From positions 1 through 64,000 of the forward strand of contig JBCCGK010000048.1 of NCBI GenBank assembly GCA_039029315.1: 64,000 nucleotides of DNA, read 5' to 3'. Of the stretch, positions 15,089 to 24,151 are shown piece after piece. Under the pieces are notes generated by a model. That model did no database searches. It was not told the DNA's origin and saw nothing but the letters and a program-made list of their open reading frames with translations. The translations under genes and the position numbers were made by a program. How positions within the stretch are numbered: position 1 is the first letter of the stretch; every line of letters begins with the position of its first letter. This DNA is from JBCCCJ01 sp039029315 (lineage in GTDB: Bacteria; Bacteroidota; Bacteroidia; J057).

Positions 15089-16885
15089 ATGAAATCTATG
15101 AAGCCAAACTCCCTACTTTTCTCATTTTTTCTCCTTGCTCTCCTCCTTTCGTGCAAAGTTGGATCTGATCAAGGGAACAATGGACTTTACGAGATGCGGG
15201 ATGGACAAGTGATCTATTCAGGGGACTTGTCAGATGCTGTTAGCTCACACATTCTTGCCGACCCGTCTTCTTTGCACCCGCTCAACAGTGAGCTTGCAGT
15301 GAGATATGAAATTCTCGACATGTGTTTCGATCGCTTGATGGTGTTTGACATTCATACGGGGAATCTGATTCCTCAGTTGGCCGAAGCGCCTCCGCAGGTA
15401 TCCGAGGATGGTCTGACCTATCGGTTCAAAATTCGGGAAGAGGCTGCCTGGGCAGATGGAAGTCCGATTGTGGCCGAAGATGTGGTCTTTTCAACAAAGC
15501 TGAACCTCTGTCCACTTGTGGAGAATCAAAACCTCAAACCTTATCTGGAATATATCAAGGACATTCGCGCGGATGAGGCTGATCCGAAAACACTCATTGT
15601 TGAGATGAAGGGATTCTATATCAACAATGATTATTTTGGGGTGTATTCTTATGTGTTTGATGCCAGATTCTATGATCCAAAAGGGCTGATCCAGGCCTAC
15701 ACAGTTGCCGAACTCCAGGATCCCAAAAGCAAGGCGATGGAAGATGAGGCTTTGATTGCATGGGCAGAAGAATTCAATGGCCAGGCCTATGGACGATCCG
15801 TGGACCATCTCATCAGTGGTTCGGGGCCTTATGTCATGACAGAGTGGATTCCCGAGCAGCGGATTGTCTTGTCCCGAAATGAAGGATATTGGGGAAAAAA
15901 TGGGACAGAATATTGGCAGAAACAAAAACCTGACCAGATCATTTATAAAATTGTACGGGAAGACAATAGTGCAGTCCTGCAATTCAGGGAAGAACTCCTG
16001 GATGTCTCAACCTATTTACAACCGGCAACCTACCTGAACTTGCAGGCAGATTCTACTGTAAGGATGAATTATCACATGGCCATTAAGCCAAGAACCTCTT
16101 TTGCGTCTCTGGCATTGAACAATCGCCCGGACGGGATTTCGCATCAGCGATTCTTTGAGCAGGCCAAGGTCAGAAAGGCGCTGGCATTGGCCATCAACCG
16201 GGAACGATTGGTGGAGGAGGTTTTGGATGGAATGGGGACAATTTGTGTGTCGCCTGTCCCGCCGAGCAATTTGCATTTTCACAAAAACTTGCAACCATTT
16301 CCCTATGATATCCAGCAGGCCGAGACTCTCCTGAATGAGGCTGGATGGGAAGATCGAGACCAAAACGGGATCCGTGAGAAGACCATCGATGGCAAAACAG
16401 TCGAGTTCTCCTTCTCTTTTTTGCATCCTCCTGGTAGTCCAGTTGTCGAAAGGATGGCGCAATTTATTCAGTCCGAGCTTAGTCGAGTGGGAATTGAGTG
16501 TAAGCCTGAACCATCGGCAGATTATGCCCAAAAAGTTCAGAACAAGGATTATGATGCAACCATGCTTTCCTTGCGTGCATCCTCCTTGCCCTATGACTTT
16601 AAACAAACGTTTCATTCAGACAATTGGCCAAATGGAACCAATTATTTTGGATACAGAAATGAAGAAGCGGATCGCCTGATGAATGAACTTCGCGCTGAGC
16701 AGGATGAGGCCAGGAGGAAGGAGATTGCCAACCGGATACAGGAAATCATATATGAAGACCAGCCAGTTGTATTCTTATTCAATTCCGTCAAGAAGGTCAT
16801 TTTGCATAAGCGATTTACCGGAGGAACCATATTTGATGTGCCAGGCTATGTGCAGCTCAATCAACTCGAAGTGGTGAGAGAATAG
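15089..16885 (+). CDS. oligopeptide/dipeptide-binding lipoprotein (SBP family 5)
   Basis: A 598-residue solute-binding protein. A lipoprotein signal ends in LALLLSC (Cys about residue 22). The family 5 fold is shown by the signature around LAEAPPQVSEDGLTYRFKIREEA (about 95-117), DVVFSTKLN, RKALALAINRERLV (about 365-378) and NKDYDATMLS. It captures peptides or similar solutes for an ABC importer, but no permease or ATPase genes of that type are adjacent. It could act with a distant transporter. The 30-base divergent spacing from gldA implies overlapping promoters. Confidence 0.88.
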   Translation: MKSMKPNSLLFSFFLLALLLSCKVGSDQGNNGLYEMRDGQVIYSGDLSDAVSSHILADPSSLHPLNSELAVRYEILDMCFDRLMVFDIHTGNLIPQLAEAPPQVSEDGLTYRFKIREEAAWADGSPIVAEDVVFSTKLNLCPLVENQNLKPYLEYIKDIRADEADPKTLIVEMKGFYINNDYFGVYSYVFDARFYDPKGLIQAYTVAELQDPKSKAMEDEALIAWAEEFNGQAYGRSVDHLISGSGPYVMTEWIPEQRIVLSRNEGYWGKNGTEYWQKQKPDQIIYKIVREDNSAVLQFREELLDVSTYLQPATYLNLQADSTVRMNYHMAIKPRTSFASLALNNRPDGISHQRFFEQAKVRKALALAINRERLVEEVLDGMGTICVSPVPPSNLHFHKNLQPFPYDIQQAETLLNEAGWEDRDQNGIREKTIDGKTVEFSFSFLHPPGSPVVERMAQFIQSELSRVGIECKPEPSADYAQKVQNKDYDATMLSLRASSLPYDFKQTFHSDNWPNGTNYFGYRNEEADRLMNELRAEQDEARRKEIANRIQEIIYEDQPVVFLFNSVKKVILHKRFTGGTIFDVPGYVQLNQLEVVRE

Positions 16886-17167
16886 GCTGGCCCTGGAGAG
16901 GGGATATCGAATACGGAATTGGGGCAGGGTTGACCTATGGCAGACCAAACAATTTTAAGGACCTTGTGTTACATAAGGTCCTTGTATATCAGTCGAATAT
17001 GAAAATTTGATAAAATATTTGGGATATAGAATTGGCTTATGGTGCTATGAGAACAAAAAAAGCCGCAGAATGAGGAAAAAAGATGCATACAAACAATAAG
17101 TGACAGATTTTCAAACAGTCTCTTAGTATCTGGTCTTTCCCCCCATCATCCCAGCCCTTATCTATCC

Positions 17168-18259
17168 CTAGTTCAGATAATGCACACGAAGATAATCCAC
17201 CTGCATACTGGTCATGGGGCCGACCACATAGGAGACAAGGTTGCCTGCAAAGGATTCATACTCCATGATGTCAAAGAATGCTTCATTGACATAGAGGTAG
17301 TAGAAACCATCGATTCTGCGAATCGTGAGTTTGTTGAAGTCATCGGGCCTGAATTCATCCACGGTATCTGAGATAGACAAACCAGATTTGCGGGTCCCAA
17401 GAAAGAAGGCACTATCTGGTACGAATCCGAAGAAACTCAATTCATCTACCACAGAACCAGCCCATTGGAACATCACAGAATTGTCTCCTGAGGCGATTTT
17501 GATGGACGTCTCAATCTCAAAATTTCGGCTTTTGTCCATGATGACTTCATTCGCCGTATAGAATGCGCCTTCCTGAATCTTGGATTGAAAGAAAAAACTC
17601 CCATCTTCAATTCTGGTTGCATTCTGGTTGGAATTGCCGAGATTCCATCCGTTTTGATTGTTGTCAAATTCTTCCAGGAACAAAGGCTCTTTGTTCGCAC
17701 TGCTGATAGACCCATATTCTGGCGTATTCATCGCCCAATCCGGTGGTGGGGTATTGGAATTGAATAACTCATCGAGATAGTATTCCCGCTTGAAGAGATT
17801 GAGGTCACCTCCATACAATTGTTCTCCGGTTCCGCGCATGATGCTGGATCGATTGCCATTGGGTAGAGCGGTGTTGGTGTGCTCAAACCGATTCAAAATA
17901 CAGTGCCCCAACTCATGAAAAACCAGGATTTCTCTATGATATTCATTATTGGTCCAATTGAAAGAGTTGGTGTCCAGGCGAATATGTGGCGTGGGATTGT
18001 TATCACTCTCAAAGGTACATAAGCCAGCGGCTTCCTCTCCCTGAGGTCCAACAAGATCGGATTCAAATTCTACAATCAGGTTGTCGATCTGGATATCCTG
18101 TCCACGCTTGGCGGCCTCAGCTTCAAACAAATCAATATATGGCTGAATATTCGAAGGAATTTCGTAGACCATGATCTCCTCTTTGGTACAAGCCTGAAGA
18201 AATATGGCGACGGCTAAAAAGGAAATTCCAAGGGTTCGTTGTCGGATCATCTGTTGCAT
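17168..18259 (-). CDS. zincin-like metallopeptidase lipoprotein with jelly-roll C-terminus
   Basis: A 363-residue surface or periplasmic lipoprotein: the signal ends in FLQAC. The zinc motif HELGHCILNRFEH (about residues 115-127 from ATG 18259) gives HExxH plus a His eight residues on, and the later SSIMRG could be a Met-turn, as in metzincins. From about residue 205 the sequence (FLEEFDNNQNGWNLG, then FEIETSIKIASG) resembles the beta-sandwich domain also seen at 51650-53752 and 53904-54545. ATG 18250 is an alternative start. The substrate is unknown, and the peptidase family cannot be fixed by eye. Confidence 0.7.
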   Translation of the reverse strand: MQQMIRQRTLGISFLAVAIFLQACTKEEIMVYEIPSNIQPYIDLFEAEAAKRGQDIQIDNLIVEFESDLVGPQGEEAAGLCTFESDNNPTPHIRLDTNSFNWTNNEYHREILVFHELGHCILNRFEHTNTALPNGNRSSIMRGTGEQLYGGDLNLFKREYYLDELFNSNTPPPDWAMNTPEYGSISSANKEPLFLEEFDNNQNGWNLGNSNQNATRIEDGSFFFQSKIQEGAFYTANEVIMDKSRNFEIETSIKIASGDNSVMFQWAGSVVDELSFFGFVPDSAFFLGTRKSGLSISDTVDEFRPDDFNKLTIRRIDGFYYLYVNEAFFDIMEYESFAGNLVSYVVGPMTSMQVDYLRVHYLN

Positions 18260-18418
18260 AAAGAAAACAATGGTGAGGACTATACCCAACTTAACGCTTG
18301 AATACGTACAAAAGGTTCGCTCAGACTAAAGAAATACAATAGAGGATCAATATACAGAATCTCTGAAGCAACTCCTTGTCGTCAAGACAACAATCTGACT
18401 GGATTCATTACAAGAAGT

Positions 18419-19045
18419 TTAATCCCTTGGCCAAATTCCCGCTTCTGCCATCTCCTCAAGAAGAAGGCGGGTAGAACGAAAATGAAAAGCAGTCATGCCC
18501 AGCTCTCGTGCTGCAAGGATATTGGGCAAGCTGTCATCGATAAAGACAGCTTTGCGGGGATCAACAGAATATCTGTCAAACAATACGTGATACAAGCGGT
18601 GATCCGGTTTGATGAGGCGCTCATCACCAGATACTACAACCCCTTCAAACCAATGGAGAAAAGGGAAAAGGGCCTTGGCCGTTGGAAAGGTCTCTCCCGA
18701 CCAATTGGTGAGGGCGAGGATTCTGTAGGTGTTAGACTTGACCAAATCTTGGAGCAAATCCACAGTCTCCTGAATGGCTCCCCCGAGCATATCGGCCCAT
18801 CGATCATAATAGATCCGAATTTCTTTTTCCCATTCAGGATGTTTGCTGATCAGAAATTCAGTTGCCTCAGCAAGCGTTCGGCCAGCATCTTGCTGGATAT
18901 TCCAGTCATGGGTGCAGATGTGTTCAAGAAACCATTCGACCTTTTCTTCAGATTCGAAGATTTCTTTGTATACATATCGGGGATTCCAGTCAAGGAGTAC
19001 TCCTCCAAGGTCGAAGACGATCGTGTCTATATGGGTGTTTGACAT
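18419..19045 (-). CDS. HAD-superfamily hydrolase
   Basis: A 208-residue phosphatase-like protein of HAD subfamily IA. Motif I is VFDLGGVLLDWNP (nucleophile Asp near residue 12, with Gly where many HADs have the second Asp, as in YihX-type enzymes), motif II is LALTNWS, motif III Lys is in LIKPDHRLY and motif IV is VFIDDSLPNI. The substrate is not predictable; sugar phosphates are common for this branch. The gene is divergent from the CtlX-type gene at 19125 with 79 bases between. Confidence 0.85.
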   Translation of the reverse strand: MSNTHIDTIVFDLGGVLLDWNPRYVYKEIFESEEKVEWFLEHICTHDWNIQQDAGRTLAEATEFLISKHPEWEKEIRIYYDRWADMLGGAIQETVDLLQDLVKSNTYRILALTNWSGETFPTAKALFPFLHWFEGVVVSGDERLIKPDHRLYHVLFDRYSVDPRKAVFIDDSLPNILAARELGMTAFHFRSTRLLLEEMAEAGIWPRD

Positions 19046-19124
19046 TGTGTAAAAATTGAGGCCGAAATCTACAGTTTTTTCGCTACAATTTGGGATATTT
19101 GTAGGTTATTGAACGGTAATCATT

Positions 19125-20072
19125 ATGAACATTTCTCCATCTAGACTCTCTCGTGTCCAAAGCCCTTCCCATTTGCTCATGGTTCGGCCCAAAGCGTTTG
19201 GATTCAATTCCCAAACCGCAGAAAGTAATGGCTTCCAACAAACGGTTTCTGATCTGTCTGTAAGCGAAATCAGAAAACGAGCTGTTCGGGAATTTGATCG
19301 TTTTGTATCAATTTTGAAGGATCACAAGATTGAAGTGACGGTGTTTGAAGATCTGGAAGAACCAATCACGACGGATGCTGTGTTTCCCAATAACTGGATT
19401 TCCTTTCATCAAAACGGAAAAATAATCCTGTATCCCATGATGGCCCCCATCCGAAGACTGGAGCGCCGTCATGACATAGTGGATCATTTTGCAGATATGT
19501 ATCCGAATGCTGAAGTGATAGACCTGAGTCCACATGAGGAGGAGGGAATATATCTGGAAGGGACAGGCAGCATGATCATGGATCGGGTTCACCAACGGAT
19601 TTATGCCTGTGAATCTGCCCGTACCAATCCCGTATTGTTTCGGCAGTTCTGTCAACAAATGGAGTGTGAGGGGATTTTGTTTCACGCTGTAGATGAATCA
19701 GGATTGCCGATCTATCATACCAATGTGATGATGGCGGTGGGAGCAAAAGTTGCAGTCGTCTGTTTTGAGTCGATTCATGACAAACATGAACGAGACTATC
19801 TGGTAGGCCGATTGGTTGAATCCGGTCATGAGATTGTGCCCCTGACAATGGAGCAAATCAACCAGTTTGCAGGGAATATGCTGGAAGTCATCAATCAGGA
19901 AGGGAAGCCATATATGGTCTTGTCCCAACGAGCCTATGATTCTCTGAATCCAACTCAGCGATCACAAATCAATATGCATTCAGAGCTACTTCCTATTCCT
20001 TTGGATGTGATCGAAACCTATGGAGGCGGAAGTGTTCGCTGTATGATGGCTGAGGTGTTTTTGCCAGCTTGA
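19125..20072 (+). CDS. ctlX: arginine deiminase-related amidinohydrolase, CtlX type
   Basis: A 315-residue member of the guanidino-group modifying superfamily. Visible landmarks are DAVFPNNWISFH (about residues 86-97), EGTGSMIMDR (about 145), HTNVMMAVG (about 200, catalytic His) and the C-terminal GGGSVRCMMAEV with the likely nucleophile Cys. The arrangement matches proteins annotated as citrulline-utilisation hydrolase CtlX in Bacteroidota. It is predicted to hydrolyse citrulline or a related ureido/guanidino compound in the cytoplasm. The symbol is given by resemblance. Confidence 0.8.
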   Translation: MNISPSRLSRVQSPSHLLMVRPKAFGFNSQTAESNGFQQTVSDLSVSEIRKRAVREFDRFVSILKDHKIEVTVFEDLEEPITTDAVFPNNWISFHQNGKIILYPMMAPIRRLERRHDIVDHFADMYPNAEVIDLSPHEEEGIYLEGTGSMIMDRVHQRIYACESARTNPVLFRQFCQQMECEGILFHAVDESGLPIYHTNVMMAVGAKVAVVCFESIHDKHERDYLVGRLVESGHEIVPLTMEQINQFAGNMLEVINQEGKPYMVLSQRAYDSLNPTQRSQINMHSELLPIPLDVIETYGGGSVRCMMAEVFLPA

Positions 20073-20095
20073 TGAGAGAAACCAATTTCTTGCAT

Positions 20096-20965
20096 TTATC
20101 CGCGATTTGCCATCCACACTCCGGCTAGAATGATGCCCATCGCCAGGAATTGTAGGCCATTGATGTGCTCGCCATCGATGAGTCCCCAAATCAAGGCCAC
20201 GATTGGGATGACATAGGCAACAGAAGAGGAGATGATCGGATCCGTCAATCTGAGCAATCGGTAGTACCAGATAAGTGCCAGAGCTGTTCCCACCGCCCCC
20301 AAAATTATAATGAACAGAAAAGAAGACCATGCATAGGGACTGCTTGCAAATACAGTTGAGATATCCGAGGCAATCAGCAAGTACGTTCCATATGGAATGG
20401 CCACACTCACCAGAGCGAATCCTGACGCAAGTAGGGTTGGCAACTCACTGAGGAAGCTTTTCATGATATTGGTGCTGAGTCCATAGCCAATGGTAGCAAT
20501 GACCACCAGAATGGCATATTGCACATGTTGCATGGCATCGACGGATTGATCCTTGGCCAGCACCAGGATCGCTGCTCCTACAAATCCGAGAATAATTCCA
20601 ATGCTTTTGGTCCAAACGAATGGCAACCGAAAAAAAAGCACGCCAATGATCAAGGTAAACAAGGGGCTGAGCGAGTTGAGCATCCCGACACTGGCACTGT
20701 TGATATGGGTCTCTGCCATCGGAAACAAAAAAGCAGGAAGACCATTCCCAAAAATGCCTACCGCGACCACAAAAACCCAGTCTTTTCGACTGAGTTGGGA
20801 AGCCTTGCCGAGAAGAAACGGGAGCATAACCAATCCTGCCACGACCATTCTCAATGCACCAATCTGAAGCGGCGTGAAAGCCAGAAGTGCCTTTTTCATC
20901 AAAATAAATGAACTCCCCCATACCATAGCAAGAAGGAAATAGAAGAGCAAGGCTTTGGGTTTCAT
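20096..20965 (-). CDS. EamA-family (DMT) transporter
   Basis: A 289-residue inner-membrane protein with ten predicted helices in two EamA repeats: the first begins with LLFYFLLAMVWGSSFILMKK, the second around YAILVVIATIGYGLSTNIMK (about residue 150). Drug/metabolite transporters of this type export amino acids or other small metabolites, but the substrate is unassigned. It converges with the CtlX-type gene, with 23 bases between the stops. Confidence 0.87.
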   Translation of the reverse strand: MKPKALLFYFLLAMVWGSSFILMKKALLAFTPLQIGALRMVVAGLVMLPFLLGKASQLSRKDWVFVVAVGIFGNGLPAFLFPMAETHINSASVGMLNSLSPLFTLIIGVLFFRLPFVWTKSIGIILGFVGAAILVLAKDQSVDAMQHVQYAILVVIATIGYGLSTNIMKSFLSELPTLLASGFALVSVAIPYGTYLLIASDISTVFASSPYAWSSFLFIIILGAVGTALALIWYYRLLRLTDPIISSSVAYVIPIVALIWGLIDGEHINGLQFLAMGIILAGVWMANRG

Positions 20966-21008
20966 AAGGGATAGAGTAGGAGAGAAGGAAACATTTTTAA
21001 ATAGTTTC

Positions 21009-21452
21009 TTAACGTCTTTGTTGAAAGAACTCCCGCATCAATTCGGCAGCAGCCGTTTCCAATGTTCCGGAGACGATCTCGGTTTTGGGATGAAGAAGAG
21101 AAGGTTCATGGCGATGGAATCCTGTCTTAGGTTCTGATGCACCAAAGACAAGACGGGAGATCTGTGCCCATCGAATGGCACCAGCACACATGGGACATGG
21201 CTCAATGGTGACAAACAGGCTACAATCCTGAAGATATTTGGCACCCATATAGTCGCAAGCTGCCGTAATTGCGATCATTTCTGCATGTGCAGTGGGGTCC
21301 TGTAGTTGTTCTGTCTGATTGTATCCCCGCCCGATGATCCGATAATTACTCACGACGACAGCGCCAATCGGAACCTCTCCCGCATCAAATGCCTTGGCCG
21401 CCTCATTGAGGGCTTGTCGCATGAAATGTTCGTCTGTGTGAATGGATAACAT
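21009..21452 (-). CDS. tadA: tRNA adenosine(34) deaminase TadA
   Basis: A 147-residue zinc deaminase that converts A34 to inosine in tRNA-Arg(ACG). The zinc and catalytic residues are in HAEMIAI (about 57-63) and PCPMCAGAIRW (about 87-97). The tail FHRHEPSLLHPKTEIVSG is typical for the Bacteroidota form. The start overlaps the maf stop by one base (TGATG), so the two genes are co-translated. Confidence 0.93.
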   Translation of the reverse strand: MLSIHTDEHFMRQALNEAAKAFDAGEVPIGAVVVSNYRIIGRGYNQTEQLQDPTAHAEMIAITAACDYMGAKYLQDCSLFVTIEPCPMCAGAIRWAQISRLVFGASEPKTGFHRHEPSLLHPKTEIVSGTLETAAAELMREFFQQRR

Positions 21453-22018
21453 CAGAATCGACTTAATTCAGTATATAACTTGGACAGAGGGAGTCCCATG
21501 ACATTGTAGTAGCATCCATGTATGCCTGTGATGCCGATCATGCCAATCCATTCCTGTATCCCATATGCTCCGGCTTTGTCAAGTGGCTTGAATGAGCGAA
21601 TGTAGTGCTGAATCTCCTCCTCTGTGAGCACTCGAAAACTGACACCCGTCTCCGCTGTGAAACTTCTTACCCTCCCTTGATGCAAGAGACTGACAGCCGT
21701 CACAACCGTATGGGTAGTTCCACTCAGTTTTCTCAACAATACAGCAGCATCGGCTTCATCTTTGGGCTTCCCTATGATCTCTCCCTGAAGACTAACAATC
21801 GTGTCCGCCGTAATGATGATGTGATCCTCTGCCAAATCCCGATAGGCATTGGCCTTGGTCTCAGAGATGGAGATGGCGACTTCCGTGGGACTTAAGCCAG
21901 CTTCGACCACTTCCTTTACAGGTCTCACGAGAATCTCAAAGTCGAAGCCAAGCTCTTTCAGCAGATTCTGTCTACGGGGTGATTGAGATGCCAGAATCAA
22001 TGGCGCTTTTGGTTTCAT
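21452..22018 (-). CDS. maf: Maf-family nucleotide pyrophosphatase
   Basis: A 188-residue house-cleaning nucleoside triphosphate pyrophosphatase. Typical motifs are LASQSPRRQNLL at the N-terminus, ISETKANAY (about residues 50-58), ITADTIVSLQGEIIGKP (about 68-84) and YGIQEWIG near residue 155. Maf proteins remove modified or non-canonical nucleotides such as m5UTP or dTTP/UTP. It is first in a two-gene operon with tadA. Confidence 0.92.
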   Translation of the reverse strand: MKPKAPLILASQSPRRQNLLKELGFDFEILVRPVKEVVEAGLSPTEVAISISETKANAYRDLAEDHIIITADTIVSLQGEIIGKPKDEADAAVLLRKLSGTTHTVVTAVSLLHQGRVRSFTAETGVSFRVLTEEEIQHYIRSFKPLDKAGAYGIQEWIGMIGITGIHGCYYNVMGLPLSKLYTELSRF

Positions 22019-22301
22019 GCCGCAAAGATAGAGGACGAAATTGGGAGTTCCGAGTGGAGTAAGAGAAAGATCCAGCCCAAGTGTACAAGCCGACTTGGGA
22101 GAAGAGTCTTGTGCATGAACTTGTCGGTTTAAGAATAATTGATGAACTTACTCTTGGCTTACGTTTTCAGAGAATATATTGATCCATCATGATATGCATG
22201 TGTCGGGTAAGATGATTGCCCGATATATCTGATGTTGTATTCTCGTTCATCAAGGAATATTCTCATCCTCTTTTTGTACCACAACCATAACTTCTCCTGC
22301 C
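22019..22301. other. intergenic region between maf and a secreted protein gene
   Basis: A stretch of 283 bases with divergent genes on both sides, so it must contain the promoters for maf-tadA (minus) and the gene at 22302 (plus). No inverted repeat or RNA gene was recognised. Confidence 0.4.
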
Positions 22302-23399
22302 ATGAATAAAATATGGAAAAATCTCTTGTTCATCCTGATTTTGGGGGTGAACGGATCTGTCTCATTTGCGCAATCCTATCAGGAAGGATATATCATTACG
22401 CTAGAAAAGGACACAATTTGGGGCTCTTGGAGAGAGCATTTTAATTCAATGGTCGGATTGCATGTCGAATTTAAACATGCCAGTGGCGAATCTATCTATA
22501 CCGCAAGGGATATTCTTGGCTATGGTGCGAAAAACACATATCTGAGAAAGCGATTTACAGTCGAGACAGAAGATGGAACCGGAGGAATGGAGATAAAAAT
22601 CCTTTTTTTGAATTGTTTGATCAAGGGACCAGTAAGCCTTTATCAAAACAAAGAAGGGAAAAACGGGAGAGATCTATTTGTCTACACCGAAGAGCGAGGC
22701 CTAGAGGCTGTCGAGAGTAAAAAGGAGGTGATCCTTCTTGACAACAAACTGTATGAAACACCGGGCTTACAATACGAGAGTGTCTTGAGGATGGTCATGG
22801 GATCGTGTTATGATCGTACTGAGTCACTGAAAAAATTTGGATACTCCAGAAAACGAATCATCAAATCAGTCATAGAGTATCACACATGCAAAGGGGAAGC
22901 GTATCAGTTACTGAAGGAGAATGAGAAAGATGAAAATCAGAAGTATGTGGGGATATTTCCGACATATGCAGAGATAGGAGCAGACAGTCATCTCTCGGAT
23001 GATGGTTTGGGGATTGGGGGAATCTTTATGCACTCTCTGTTCAAAAGCCCAACAATTTTTTTTCAGATTGAGGCAGTCTTCTTTCCAGACAATCAGTTGG
23101 TTTATTTATCTTCTGCCCCATATAGAAAAACAAGTAATATTCTCATTCGGCCTGCCGTCAGAAAATCTGTCGCATTCAAGCGAGTCTATCTGTTTGCCAA
23201 TACTGGACTCCAGATAAAATTCAGAAAGGAACACAGTCCTTCCTTGAAAAAATGGCATTTCTCATCTGATGAGGGACCTGTATTTGTTGGATTGGGATTT
23301 GGATATTCGATCCAACCGAAAATAAGGATAGAGGCATTTGGAGCTATTTCTTCCTCTTTTTACATGAATAGCGGCTTGACCTTTTTATGGAAAGTCTAA
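22302..23399 (+). CDS. secreted/outer-membrane protein of unknown function
   Basis: A 365-residue protein with a signal peptide ending in SFAQS. The start of the mature part (GYIITLEKDTIWG) follows the pattern of many Bacteroidota proteins that read G-I-T--GDT--G. The C-terminal 130 residues alternate in short strands (GIGGIFMHSLF, IFFQIEAVFF, VFVGLGFGYSI, SGLTFLWKV), consistent with a small outer-membrane beta-barrel ending in an aromatic-rich last strand. No enzyme motif is visible. It stands alone. Confidence 0.7.
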   Translation: MNKIWKNLLFILILGVNGSVSFAQSYQEGYIITLEKDTIWGSWREHFNSMVGLHVEFKHASGESIYTARDILGYGAKNTYLRKRFTVETEDGTGGMEIKILFLNCLIKGPVSLYQNKEGKNGRDLFVYTEERGLEAVESKKEVILLDNKLYETPGLQYESVLRMVMGSCYDRTESLKKFGYSRKRIIKSVIEYHTCKGEAYQLLKENEKDENQKYVGIFPTYAEIGADSHLSDDGLGIGGIFMHSLFKSPTIFFQIEAVFFPDNQLVYLSSAPYRKTSNILIRPAVRKSVAFKRVYLFANTGLQIKFRKEHSPSLKKWHFSSDEGPVFVGLGFGYSIQPKIRIEAFGAISSSFYMNSGLTFLWKV

Positions 23400-23426
23400 A
23401 GCAAGAACATCTTATGTTGCACAGAC

Positions 23427-24020
23427 CTAAACTTCTGGTGGCCACAAGTCCTGCACAATCTGATCGAGTTCCTGGTAAAATGCCTCTCCGTATTTGCGGA
23501 TGAGGGCATCTTTGGCAAACTCATACACCCGTGTTCCATCTGCTTTGCCTTTGCTGCAAGCAGCACTACAGATGCTCCAGCGATCATAATTCAAGGCTTC
23601 ACCTGTCCGTGTATGGGTGATGCGTATCGGATATAAGTGGCAAGAGATTGGCTTCTTGAAGTCAACTTCTCCTGCTTCATAGGCTTGCTCAATGGCACAA
23701 AGGGCAATCCCGTCAGGCGTAAAATTCACGTAGGCACATTCTCTACCATTGACCAGGGGCGTGGAATAATGATTGGTGATATCCAGAACATACAATCCCT
23801 GATCTTCTATGGCCTTCATGCCCGGTTTGCGCATAAAAGGCTTGACCTTCTCATAGATCTTGTCCAGAACGAACAATTCCTCATCCTCCAATGGTGCGCC
23901 AAGATCACCTTCGACACAACAGGCCCCTTTGCACTTGGCCACATCACAAGCGAACATCTCATCTTTCAGATCTGCACTGATCAGCTTGCCGTCAAGATTG
24001 ATCATGGAAGGGTAGGGCAT
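23427..24020 (-). CDS. DUF3109-family cysteine-rich protein
   Basis: A 197-residue cytoplasmic protein of the DUF3109 family. Cysteines are grouped as FACDVAKCKGACCVEGDLGAPL (about residues 24-45), CAYVNF, CAIEQAY, SCHLYPIR and CSAACSKG, a pattern likely to bind zinc or an iron-sulfur cluster. The function is unknown. ATG 24005 (MINLDGKLI) is an alternative start. Upstream on its own strand is the CTATTCCCCTTATACC tract that also occurs before two other genes in the window. Confidence 0.85.
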   Translation of the reverse strand: MPYPSMINLDGKLISADLKDEMFACDVAKCKGACCVEGDLGAPLEDEELFVLDKIYEKVKPFMRKPGMKAIEDQGLYVLDITNHYSTPLVNGRECAYVNFTPDGIALCAIEQAYEAGEVDFKKPISCHLYPIRITHTRTGEALNYDRWSICSAACSKGKADGTRVYEFAKDALIRKYGEAFYQELDQIVQDLWPPEV

Positions 24021-24037
24021 TTTTTGAGGTTTTTGAA

Positions 24038-24062
24038 GGTATAAGGGGAATAGAGGAAATGA
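24038..24062 (-). repeat. pyrimidine-rich tract upstream of the DUF3109 gene
   Basis: On the minus strand this reads TTTCCTCTATTCCCCTTATACC, close to the tracts at 10151-10215 and 47413-47440 and to the arm at 138-153. It lies about 20 bases before the start codon at 24020. Confidence 0.45.
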
Positions 24063-24151
24063 AAGGAAAGCTTGGCTGTGGGGCGAAGGTAGGAAAAATT
24101 GTCTTTTGGCAGGCAGGAATTCCGGGATTCCCCCAGACTCACTCAGGATTC

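Noticed and set aside
20445..20921. 158-codon minus-strand frame in another phase of the EamA gene
   Set aside because: It overlaps the ten-helix transporter frame and has no independent features.
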